The notes under the pieces were generated by a model. It had not been told where the DNA came from. It saw only the letters and a list, made by a program, of their open reading frames with translations, and ran no database searches. Shown here piece after piece: positions 1 through 5,519 of a stretch of DNA of 6,694 nucleotides. Source of the DNA: Chloroflexia bacterium (GTDB taxonomy: Bacteria; Chloroflexota; Chloroflexia; Thermomicrobiales; UBA6265); the NCBI GenBank assembly GCA_030430125.1, contig JAUIGA010000186.1, forward strand, positions 1 to 6,694, given 5' to 3'. The translations under genes and the position numbers were made by a program. Within the stretch, counting starts at the first letter, position 1, and each line of letters begins with the position of its first letter.

Positions 1-743
1 GACGACGCCGAGTGCCGCTCGATGAATCCGATGCATGGAGTGAAGAAATCCGCCAGGCGCTCTGGCATCTCGGACAGATGCGTTCGATTTCGGAGTTGCG
101 AGTGACATCGCTGGCCGAAGAGGATTGGGCCAACGCGTGGAAAGAGCACTTCAAGGTCCACCGAATCGGCAATCGTGTCGTCATCCGACCACCCTGGATC
201 GACTACTCCCCAGTCGGGGACGACGTGGTGGTAGAGCTCGATCCCGGGATGGCGTTCGGCACGGGATTGCACCCCTCGACGCAGCTGTCGATCCTTGGAG
301 TCGAGGACGTGATTCGACCCGGAGCTACCGTGCTGGACCTTGGCACCGGCTCCGGTATCCTGGCGATCGCCGCGCTCAAGCTCGGTGCGACGAGGGTGGA
401 TGCCCTTGACGTGGAGACGGTCGCGGTCCGCGCGACCGAGGAGAACGCCGCTCGCAACGGCGTTGCGGACCAGCTCGACGTCCGTCTCGGGAGCGTGGGG
501 CAGGGCGAACCGTTTCAGGGACAATACGACGTTGTGTTCGCGAATATCATCGCGCGGATTCTGGTTGAGCTGGCCGATGGGATCGTTGGCGCCACACGTC
601 CGGGCGGCGCCATGATTCTTGCCGGCATCATCGAGGAGCGAGAGGCAGAGGTGGTCTCGGCGTTTGCCGCTCGGGGCGCAATTGTGGAGAAACGCCGGCA
701 ACGCGACGACTGGGTGTCGCTGGTGCTTCGCAAGAGCGAGTGA
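1..743 (+). CDS. prmA: Ribosomal protein L11 methyltransferase PrmA (5' end cut by window edge)
   Basis: PrmA transfers methyl groups from S-adenosylmethionine to lysines and the N-terminal amine of ribosomal protein L11 in the cytosol. The frame is open to the left edge (codons from base 3). A GTG at 12 is only an internal candidate: PrmA proteins are about 300 residues and about 247 are visible, so the missing part is the N-terminal L11-binding region. Counting from that GTG, the visible motifs are DPGMAFGTG at about 77-85 followed by LHPST, the SAM-binding loop VLDLGTGSG at about 107-115, and FANII at about 174-178 where Rossmann methyltransferases of this family carry an (A)NI motif. DDWVSLVL near the end matches the usual PrmA C-terminus. 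It ends in TGA at 741-743. The downstream gene is 130 bases away and has its own promoter, so prmA is probably the last gene of an upstream unit. Family assignment is secure; only the start is unknown. Confidence 0.95.
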   Translation, partial: RRRVPLDESDAWSEEIRQALWHLGQMRSISELRVTSLAEEDWANAWKEHFKVHRIGNRVVIRPPWIDYSPVGDDVVVELDPGMAFGTGLHPSTQLSILGVEDVIRPGATVLDLGTGSGILAIAALKLGATRVDALDVETVAVRATEENAARNGVADQLDVRLGSVGQGEPFQGQYDVVFANIIARILVELADGIVGATRPGGAMILAGIIEEREAEVVSAFAARGAIVEKRRQRDDWVSLVLRKSE

Positions 744-764
744 TCCAGCCCCACGCCGAAGTCA

Positions 765-792
765 TTGACAGCACGAAATGTGCTAGTGTTAT
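765..792 (+). promoter_or_regulatory. Sigma-70-like promoter for the DUF512 gene, with a small dyad in the spacer
   Basis: A perfect -35 hexamer TTGACA (765-770) is followed after 16 bases by TGTTAT (787-792), which matches 4 of 6 positions of the -10 consensus. The stretch is less GC-rich than the surrounding DNA. It would start transcription near 799, giving a leader of about 75 bases before the ATG at 874. Between the two hexamers lies a small palindrome, AGCAC-GAAAT-GTGCT (770-784), placed where a repressor could block RNA polymerase. The promoter is a sequence match; the operator idea is inference. Confidence 0.6.
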
Positions 793-801
793 GTCGCTGA
801 C

Positions 802-822
802 CGGCAGCCACCGAGGCTGCCG
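802..822 (+). promoter_or_regulatory. Perfect 8-bp hairpin in the leader of the DUF512 gene
   Basis: CGGCAGCC (802-809) and GGCTGCCG (815-822) form a perfect stem around the loop ACCGA. If the promoter call is right, this structure sits at the very 5' end of the transcript, where it could protect the mRNA from 5'-end decay or affect early elongation. It could also act as a terminator for prmA read-through, but no T-run follows it. A weaker second pairing, GTTGG (824-828) with CCAAC (851-855), lies between it and the ribosome binding site GAGG at 863-866. Confidence 0.5.
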
Positions 823-873
823 TGTTGGTGTGCGCCGCAAGCAAGTCCGCCCAACGATCTCCGAGGTTCACGA

Positions 874-2310
874 ATGCCAGTAGTGAGTCAGTTGTCCCAT
901 CGACGTGTCGATCTCGTCCCTGCCGTCCCGGGCACGGTGCAGGCGGTGGCTCCCGGATCCCTGGCCATGGAGCTCGGCATAGAGGAAGGCGATCAGGTTG
1001 TCGGTATCAACGGCAAACCGCTACTCGACGCACTCGACTTCCAATTCCAGGCGCAGTCGACGGAAGTGATGCTCGACGTCGATCGCGGCGGCACGCTGCT
1101 CCGCTACGACCTGGAGCTTGAAGGTGACGAGTTCTGGGGCATCACCTTCGCTGATCCGACCTTTGACGGGGTGCGCGTGTGCGAGAACGCGTGCCCGTTC
1201 TGCTTCATCAAGCAAATCCCCAAGGGAATGCGCCGCTCGCTGTACGTGATGGATGACGACTTTCGCTATTCCATGCTCTACGGCTCGTTTGTGACACTGA
1301 CCAACCTGTCGGAAGCGGACTGGCAGCGCATCGAAGAGCAGCACATCAGCCCGATGCACGTCTCCGTCCACGCGACGAATCCGGACCTGCGAGTCGCGCT
1401 CGTCGGCAACCCGAACGCGGGGAAGATTCTCGATGACCTGCATCGCCTGCAGGACGCCGGCATCGATTTCCATGCGCAGCTCGTGCTGGTGCCGGGTGTG
1501 AATGATGGCGAGGAGATGGATCGAAGCCTGGACGATCTCGCGCAGTTTCATCGCCTGCGTTCGATTGCCGGCGTGCCGGTGGGGTTGAGCCGGCATGGGC
1601 AGGAGCGGCAGAGCAAGCAGATACGGTTGTCGCGTACCTGCATGCGGCGGCTTCCCGGCGCGACCCAGGAGCGCATCCACGTTCGTCGCTACGAGCCGGA
1701 CGAGGCGCGGGCCGTCATCCGGCAGGCGGAGGCGTGGCAGCGCACGTTTCGTGAGGAACGAGGCGAGACCTTCTTCCATCTTGGGGATGAGTTCTACCTC
1801 ATGGTCGGTGAGAACGTGCCCGGATCAGCACACTACGACGGTTTCCCGCAAATCGAGGATGGGATCGGGATCACGCGGTACTTCCTCGACGGGGTGGATC
1901 GGTACCTGCAGCGAGCTCGCCCCGGGATTCTGGAATACGAGCAGGGCATCGTGGCCTGCGGCACGTTGATCGGCGACACGATGCAGACCGCCTTCGATCG
2001 ATTCAACTCCGTCACTGGCGCAGGTGTGCGGGTGGTCCCAGTCGAGAACCAGTACCTTGGGCCGGAGATCAATGTGTCGGGGTTGCTTTCCGGTGGCGAC
2101 CTCGTGGCGCGCCTCGGTGACGAGCCGGGCGACGGGCCGGTCTTCGTCACGCGCAGGATGATCTCGGATCGCAATGGGCTCCTGCTGGATGATCAGCGTA
2201 TCGAGGACGTTGCGTCACAGCTCCGCCGGCCGGTGGTGCCGGCCGATACGATCAGCGATGTCGCGGCATGGATGCGGCGCAACCGCCAGACGGGCAACCA
2301 GGTGGCATAA
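874..2310 (+). CDS. DUF512 family protein: PDZ domain plus radical-SAM-like iron-sulfur domain
   Basis: A 478-residue cytosolic protein of the DUF512 family, annotated in other genomes as a putative Fe-S-containing oxidoreductase; its reaction is unknown. An N-terminal PDZ-like domain spans about residues 18-80 (AVAPGSLAMELGIEEGD, then VVGINGKPL). The central region has the cysteine motif C103-ENA-C107-PF-C110, then PKGMRRSLYVMDDDFRYSML and TLTNL, which are hallmarks of the family and probably bind an Fe-S cluster. SVHATNPDLR and VPGVNDG continue the radical-SAM-like barrel. The C-terminal DUF512 domain (about 268-470) includes DEFYL, YDGFPQ-EDGIG, NQYLG and SGLLSGGDL. The ATG at 874 has GAGG seven bases upstream. 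No signal peptide or membrane segment is visible. Two oddities: residues 246-267 look like an in-frame insertion flanked by a direct repeat, and residue 206 is Val where I recall the family usually having Cys (VLCPG). Without the insertion the length would fit the usual 430-460. Confidence 0.9.
   Translation: MPVVSQLSHRRVDLVPAVPGTVQAVAPGSLAMELGIEEGDQVVGINGKPLLDALDFQFQAQSTEVMLDVDRGGTLLRYDLELEGDEFWGITFADPTFDGVRVCENACPFCFIKQIPKGMRRSLYVMDDDFRYSMLYGSFVTLTNLSEADWQRIEEQHISPMHVSVHATNPDLRVALVGNPNAGKILDDLHRLQDAGIDFHAQLVLVPGVNDGEEMDRSLDDLAQFHRLRSIAGVPVGLSRHGQERQSKQIRLSRTCMRRLPGATQERIHVRRYEPDEARAVIRQAEAWQRTFREERGETFFHLGDEFYLMVGENVPGSAHYDGFPQIEDGIGITRYFLDGVDRYLQRARPGILEYEQGIVACGTLIGDTMQTAFDRFNSVTGAGVRVVPVENQYLGPEINVSGLLSGGDLVARLGDEPGDGPVFVTRRMISDRNGLLLDDQRIEDVASQLRRPVVPADTISDVAAWMRRNRQTGNQVA
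1600..1673 (+). repeat. 8-base direct repeat bounding a 66-base in-frame segment in the DUF512 gene
   Basis: CAGGAGCG occurs at 1600-1607 and again at 1666-1673, both times in the same frame (Gln-Glu-Arg). The period is 66 bases, exactly 22 codons. Removing one period gives a continuous SRHGQERIHVRRYEPDEA, which reads like an ordinary family member, in which VPVGL-(T/S)-x-(H/Y) is followed within a few residues by the RRY/RPYxPEEA stretch. The inserted residues are basic (four Arg and one Lys before the second QER, no acidic residue) and include codons that look uncommon in this gene (ATA, TTG, CTT). Inside it, GTCGCG (1629-1634) can pair with CGCGAC (1659-1664). The repeat and frame are seen directly; that it is an insertion is inference from remembered family alignments. 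Confidence 0.55.
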
Positions 2311-2442
2311 CGCGACCAGATCAGTCTCAGACTGGCGGGCGTTGGTCGTGGCGCGCCTTTGGAAGTTGTGCGGCTGACAGAACCGTGCATCGTGCGTTCG
2401 GTGGATCGAATGTGCAAGCCTGGGCGTGTCGCCGATCGTCGA

Positions 2443-2463
2443 GGGCGGCCATCAAGGCCGCCC
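2443..2463. terminator. GC-rich hairpin in the convergent gap, possible bidirectional terminator
   Basis: GGGCGGCC (2443-2450) and GGCCGCCC (2456-2463) form a perfect 8-bp stem with loop ATCAA. The hairpin lies in the 210-base gap between the + strand DUF512 gene (ending 2310) and the - strand glycosyltransferase (ending 2521), where a terminator serving both is expected. Neither side has a clear T-run, so intrinsic termination would be inefficient or rely on the strong stem. The gap also holds a 13-base palindrome CAGTCTCAGACTG at 2322-2334, just after the stop codon, and no coding signal. Confidence 0.5.
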
Positions 2464-2520
2464 GAGTCTGATTCCCTGTCTCGAGCCGATACAGATCTCG
2501 TGGGTTGCTGCGCGGTTGTG

Positions 2521-3354
2521 TCAGCGTCGTCGGAACCTGCCGATGGCCAGCGCAATCAGCGCGGTCGCGCCCGCGACCAGGACATCACCGAGGGGGTAGT
2601 AGGGTCGCGGGTTTTCTGCGTCGACTGGTGGCTGGTACCGGTGCATCCGGATCCAGAGGCTGACTGTTTCCCGCATTGCCCGGAGAATCACCCGCAGGTC
2701 GCCGCCTGTGGCATGCCCCGCAACGCGCGGGTAGTGCGGCACCCCGACCTGGACGAGGGTTGCGCCCTGCCGACGGAGCTTCGACTGAATCTCGGCGTTG
2801 ATCAGCGCACCCGACGTTGTCAATCGCAGGCTGCGGATTTGACTGCCACGGAAGATCTTGAAGGCGCAGTCGAGATCGCGCATATGGACACCAAACAGGA
2901 TGCGAACCGCAAGATTGAAGATCTCGGCGTTAATGCGCCGGTGGATCGGATCGGATCGCTCCATTCGGAATCCCGCGACGATATCGAAGAGATCGACGAA
3001 CGGCGCCAGCAGCGCGATGTCATTGATATCGAACTGGCGGTCGGCATCCATGAACATCACGAAGTCGCCGGTCGATACGCTGAATCCTGATTTCAGCGCG
3101 CCGCCATATCCCCGGTTGGAAGGGTGATGGACCGGGACGACGCGAGCGTCTTCGCGATGCAACCTGTCGATGATCGCGCCGGTGTCGTCCCGGCTGCCGT
3201 CGTTGACCACGATCACTTCGACATCGGGGGCGAATTGGGGCAGGGTATCCAGCGCGGCCCGGACCACAATCTCGATGTTGTCGCGTTCGTTGTGTGCAGG
3301 AAGCACCAGCGAGAGCTTCCCGGGAATCTGGTAATCCGTGCTGGATGGTTTCAT
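2521..3354 (-). CDS. Family 2 glycosyltransferase, dolichol-phosphate-mannose-synthase-like, with C-terminal membrane anchor
   Basis: A 277-residue GT-A enzyme that probably transfers a sugar from a nucleotide sugar to a polyprenyl phosphate at the inner face of the membrane, for later use in cell-envelope glycans; donor and acceptor cannot be read from the sequence. Motifs: LVLPAHNE (16-23) at the start of the nucleotide-binding fold, VVNDGS (49-54), and DADRQ (103-107), whose two Asp and the Gln match the DAD-x-Q metal/donor site of the DPM1 type. NRGYGGAL (80-87) and DLDCAFKIFRG (160-170) are also typical. A single hydrophobic segment at about 257-272, followed by RFRRR, would tether the C-terminus to the membrane. 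The ATG at 3354 is supported by AGGAG (plus-strand 3360-3364) five bases upstream. It is the third gene of a minus-strand unit, 47 bases after the small FHA gene. GT2 assignment is sure; the polyprenyl-phosphate acceptor is likely. Confidence 0.9.
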   Translation of the reverse strand: MKPSSTDYQIPGKLSLVLPAHNERDNIEIVVRAALDTLPQFAPDVEVIVVNDGSRDDTGAIIDRLHREDARVVPVHHPSNRGYGGALKSGFSVSTGDFVMFMDADRQFDINDIALLAPFVDLFDIVAGFRMERSDPIHRRINAEIFNLAVRILFGVHMRDLDCAFKIFRGSQIRSLRLTTSGALINAEIQSKLRRQGATLVQVGVPHYPRVAGHATGGDLRVILRAMRETVSLWIRMHRYQPPVDAENPRPYYPLGDVLVAGATALIALAIGRFRRR

Positions 3355-3401
3355 GCCGACTCCTGATTATCGATGCGTTCAAGCAGCCCGGGCGTACTGA
3401 A

Positions 3402-3878
3402 TCAACCGGTGAAGGTCACGACGACGCTGCCGAAAGCGATTTCGTCGCCTGCATCCACGCGGACCTGGCCTCGCACGCGTCGGCCATTGACGAACGTGCC
3501 GTTGGTGCTGCCAAGATCTCGTACCAGCCAGCCTTCCGCGTCGCGGACGAGCTCGGCGTGGGTGGTTGAGGTGTAGCTGTCGTCGAATACCAGCGAGTTG
3601 CCTGAACCGCGGCCAACCGTGGTGTATGACGAGATCGGTAGTCGCTCACCCGGACTGTATGATGACGCAGCCGGATCCACGACGGCAAGACTTGCCGTGA
3701 CTGCCCGTGCCGTGGCCTGCCGCTCCTGTTTCGCTGCGGCATGACCGATCGTGACGAGCTCTCTCAGCGCGACCCGAGCCACCTGATACAGGAACACATA
3801 GATCAACGCAATGAACGCGATGCGCAGCAGGAGCATGACCCACTCGAAGGTGAGAATGTTGCTCTCCAGGTCAGGCAT
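3402..3878 (-). CDS. fhaB: Membrane-anchored FHA domain protein, FhaB type
   Basis: A 158-residue protein with one transmembrane segment (about 14-36) and a C-terminal FHA domain (about 85-157), the layout of actinobacterial FhaB/FipA. FHA domains bind phosphothreonine peptides, so it should recruit proteins phosphorylated by a Ser/Thr kinase to the inner membrane; in mycobacteria the equivalent protein is tied to septum formation. Key residues are present: GR (89-90), S104 and H107 in the STTH motif, and LGSTNGTFVNG (122-132). The linker (about 40-84) is Ala/Arg/Ser-rich and probably flexible. ATG at 3878 is the only reasonable start: upstream codons reach a stop without another start, and the ribosome binding site is weak (GGA about 10 bases upstream), so it may be translated by coupling to fhaA, 36 bases before. 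The FHA call is firm; the name rests on architecture and neighbour. Confidence 0.88.
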   Translation of the reverse strand: MPDLESNILTFEWVMLLLRIAFIALIYVFLYQVARVALRELVTIGHAAAKQERQATARAVTASLAVVDPAASSYSPGERLPISSYTTVGRGSGNSLVFDDSYTSTTHAELVRDAEGWLVRDLGSTNGTFVNGRRVRGQVRVDAGDEIAFGSVVVTFTG

Positions 3879-3914
3879 GGCGATTCGGTCCGGTTTCCGG
3901 GGCGACGGTCAGGA

Positions 3915-4652
3915 TCATGTGGTCACAAACCTGAGGGCCTGTGCACCCACCAGGATTTCGTCGCCGTTTCGAAGGGTCGCGTGCGTGCATCGCTCTCCGT
4001 TGACCCGCGTCCCGTTGGTGCTGCCAAGATCGGCGATATCGACCCTGGTGCCGCGCCGGGAGATACGTACGTGGTGTCGTGATACGTCTGGCGCATCAAC
4101 GCGGATGTCCGAATCGGAAGCGCGACCGAGGATCGTCGTGCCTTCCGGAAGCGAGAACGACGTGCCTGACTGGGGGCCGGTGAGCAGCCGCAGCGAAACG
4201 GCCGAGTTGGCGACTCGAAACAGCTCGGTCGGCTGATCGCGCCGCCGCCCCGGCATCGCGGGGGGAGGACCGGGCGCCGCGCCGATGTCTGTGATTGTGG
4301 CGGATACAATCGGGCGACGACGACGAGCTCGGTCGTCCTGTTCGAGGGTGATGCTGATGCGATCGAGCAGGGCGCCATCGTGTACATCTGCCCGGGTCGC
4401 TAGCCACGATTCCAGTCGGCGCACGAGGGAGACTCGGTAGGATTCAACGACGGAGAAATCCTCGGGAGACAACCCGACAACGTAGGTGTTGGGCATGATG
4501 TTGGCGCCCGAAGCGCGGCGTCTGTTGTCGAGCATGGCGCGTTCAAGATGTCGCTCGATCTCCGAGGGCTGAATGTCCTGCCGGAAGATCGAATCCACCG
4601 GCCCCTGGATAACCCGTTCGACGGATCGTTCCAAAAAATCGAGCAACTTCAC
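3915..4652 (-). CDS. fhaA: DUF3662 and FHA domain protein, FhaA type (GTG start)
   Basis: A 245-residue cytosolic protein with the FhaA architecture: an N-terminal DUF3662 domain (about 1-115; LLDFLERSVERV at 3-14, PSEIERHLERAM, NTYVVGLSPEDF), a Pro/Arg-rich linker (about 120-145), and a C-terminal FHA domain (about 152-243). FHA signature residues are GR (176-177), SRHH (191-194) and LGSTNGTRVNG (209-219), so phosphothreonine binding should be intact. In Mycobacterium tuberculosis FhaA binds phosphorylated MviN and restrains peptidoglycan synthesis. The frame stays open upstream to an ATG at 4796, but that 48-residue extension is unlike the family. GTG at 4652 is preferred because it places MKLLDFLERS at the start and has AAAGGAA nine bases before it. 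It heads a three-gene unit (fhaB 36 bases on, then the glycosyltransferase). The usual actinobacterial partners pknB, pstP, rodA and pbpA are not in the window. Confidence 0.88.
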   Translation of the reverse strand: MKLLDFLERSVERVIQGPVDSIFRQDIQPSEIERHLERAMLDNRRRASGANIMPNTYVVGLSPEDFSVVESYRVSLVRRLESWLATRADVHDGALLDRISITLEQDDRARRRRPIVSATITDIGAAPGPPPAMPGRRRDQPTELFRVANSAVSLRLLTGPQSGTSFSLPEGTTILGRASDSDIRVDAPDVSRHHVRISRRGTRVDIADLGSTNGTRVNGERCTHATLRNGDEILVGAQALRFVTT

Positions 4653-4661
4653 GACGCGCGG

Positions 4662-4668
4662 TTCCTTT
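4662..4668 (-). promoter_or_regulatory. Ribosome binding site that fixes the fhaA GTG start
   Basis: Read on the minus strand this is AAAGGAA, nine bases before the GTG at 4652. It is a strong Shine-Dalgarno match and is the main reason for rejecting the longer frame starting at 4796. Confidence 0.7.
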
Positions 4669-4674
4669 GCCAAA

Positions 4675-4692
4675 CCACCGGCTCGCCGGTGG
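4675..4692 (-). promoter_or_regulatory. Hairpin in the fhaA leader, just upstream of the ribosome binding site
   Basis: CCACCGG (4675-4681) and CCGGTGG (4686-4692) form a perfect 7-bp stem with a four-base loop. On the minus-strand transcript it lies 6 bases upstream of the AAAGGAA ribosome binding site. It could stabilise the leader or modulate translation of fhaA. A weaker neighbouring pairing, CACC (4701-4704) with GGTG (4711-4714), could compete with it. The stem is seen directly; the role is inference. Confidence 0.4.
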
Positions 4693-4726
4693 AGCTCAAG
4701 CACCAGCCTGGGTGGCCAGCGACGTT

Positions 4727-4752
4727 CACTACAAGATACTGTACTTGCAGTG
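4727..4752. promoter_or_regulatory. 26-base imperfect palindrome between divergent fhaA and rpe, candidate operator
   Basis: CACTACAAG (4727-4735) and CTTGCAGTG (4744-4752) are inverted copies matching at 8 of 9 positions, separated by the 8 bases ATACTGTA. The element lies in the only A/T-rich patch of the 159-base region between the divergent fhaA (start 4652) and rpe (start 4812), where both promoters are expected. The length and two-fold symmetry fit a dimeric transcription factor site. Possible -10 elements overlap it: GATACT (4735-4740) on the + strand and TATCTT on the - strand. I found no convincing -35 for either, so exact promoters are not called. Confidence 0.4.
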
Positions 4753-4794
4753 TGCAGCACGCGGCGAAAGGCGACCCGTTGGGCCACGTGTCCC

Positions 4795-4800
4795 AAGGAG
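4795..4800 (+). promoter_or_regulatory. Ribosome binding site for rpe
   Basis: AAGGAG precedes the ATG at 4812 by 11 bases, slightly long but a full match. It supports 4812 over the much longer open frame that begins at 4548 and overlaps fhaA. Confidence 0.7.
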
Positions 4801-4811
4801 ACGAATCACCT

Positions 4812-5498
4812 ATGTCCCATCCACCAATCATTGGACCATCGGTCCTCTCCGCTGACTTCCTGCGGTATGGTGAGGCGCTTTCGGAAGCCGAAGCCGCTGG
4901 AGCCGACTACATCCACTTCGATGTCATGGATGGGTCGTTTGTACCCAATATCTCCATTGGATTTCCTGTGCTAGAGGCGACTGCGCGTGGGACCACATTG
5001 CCGATCGATGTGCACTTGATGATCGAGAATCCCGACCGGTGGGCGGCCGAGTTTGCCGCTGGTGGCGCAACGCACGTGACCTTCCAGGCGGAGGCAACGC
5101 GCCACGCGCATCGCGTGGCGACGGGGATTGTGGATGCAGGCGCAACTGCGGGCATCGCGATCAATCCGGCTACCCCGCTCGCGGCGGTGGAGGAGATGCT
5201 CCCGTTTATCTCGACGCTGTTGGTCATGACCATCAACCCCGGATTCGGAGGGCAGGCGCTGATTCCCGAGACGCGGGAGAAGGTGCGCCGGGCACGGGCG
5301 ATGATCGAGGCGTTGAACCCGGCCTGTCGCCTGCAGGTGGATGGCGGCATCGACCGAAACACCATTACTTCGCTCGAGCTTGCTGGCGCGGACAGCTTCG
5401 TCGCCGGTAGCGCGATCTTCAACAACCGTGCGACGGTAGCTGAGAACCTCAACGAGCTGCGCGCACGACTGGCCCGGCACAACACTTTCGCCGTTTGA
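4812..5498 (+). CDS. rpe: Ribulose-phosphate 3-epimerase
   Basis: Rpe interconverts D-ribulose 5-phosphate and D-xylulose 5-phosphate in the pentose phosphate pathway (and the Calvin cycle where present), in the cytosol. The 228-residue length is normal for this TIM-barrel family. Catalytic and metal-binding positions are present: H35 and D37 in IHFDVMDG, H68 in DVHLMIENP, and D177 in QVDGGID. The phosphate-binding loops are present as NPGFGGQ (142-148) and VAGSAIF (near 197-203). IGPSVLSADF at the N-terminus is also typical and confirms the ATG at 4812. One small deviation is Gln at 92 (FQAEA), where many members have His (xHxEA). It is divergent from fhaA across a 159-base control region and convergent with the MFS gene, 21 bases after its stop, so it is probably transcribed alone. 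In many bacteria rpe lies near Ser/Thr kinase/phosphatase genes, so its position next to FHA genes may be a remnant of that arrangement. Confidence 0.96.
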   Translation: MSHPPIIGPSVLSADFLRYGEALSEAEAAGADYIHFDVMDGSFVPNISIGFPVLEATARGTTLPIDVHLMIENPDRWAAEFAAGGATHVTFQAEATRHAHRVATGIVDAGATAGIAINPATPLAAVEEMLPFISTLLVMTINPGFGGQALIPETREKVRRARAMIEALNPACRLQVDGGIDRNTITSLELAGADSFVAGSAIFNNRATVAENLNELRARLARHNTFAV

Positions 5499-5519
5499 CC
5501 ACCGGCGCGCCCTTCACGT

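Noticed and set aside
770..784. AGCAC-N5-GTGCT as a CIRCE (HrcA) heat-shock operator.
   Set aside because: CIRCE is TTAGCACTC-N9-GAGTGCTAA; the spacing and flanking bases do not fit.
1408..1431. GNPNAGKI in the DUF512 protein resembles a Walker A / P-loop (GNPNAGKT).
   Set aside because: Family members have a similar GNP-x-AG stretch in this place followed by a helix of the barrel, and no other NTPase motif is present; the likeness is coincidental.
1021..1779. 252-codon minus-strand open frame inside the DUF512 gene.
   Set aside because: It is antisense to a gene with full family motifs, has no recognisable domain, and such frames are common in GC-rich DNA.
2283..2338. CCGCCAG (2283-2289) with CTGGCGG (2332-2338) as a terminator stem across the DUF512 stop codon.
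   Set aside because: The 42-base loop and partly coding position make it weak compared with the compact 2443-2463 hairpin.
2359..3127. Long + strand open frames opposite the glycosyltransferase gene.
   Set aside because: They mirror the codon pattern of the minus-strand gene, show no recognisable domain, and the minus-strand protein has clear GT2 motifs.
4653..4796. 48-residue upstream extension of the FhaA frame starting at ATG 4796.
   Set aside because: It has no family resemblance, and GTG 4652 has a good ribosome site and a typical start.
4548..4811. Long in-frame extension upstream of rpe, giving a 316-residue frame.
   Set aside because: It overlaps fhaA on the other strand, has no resemblance to Rpe, and the ATG at 4812 has AAGGAG and the exact family N-terminus.
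5499..5519. Possible terminator between rpe and the MFS gene.
   Set aside because: The 21 bases contain no convincing stem-loop or T-run.
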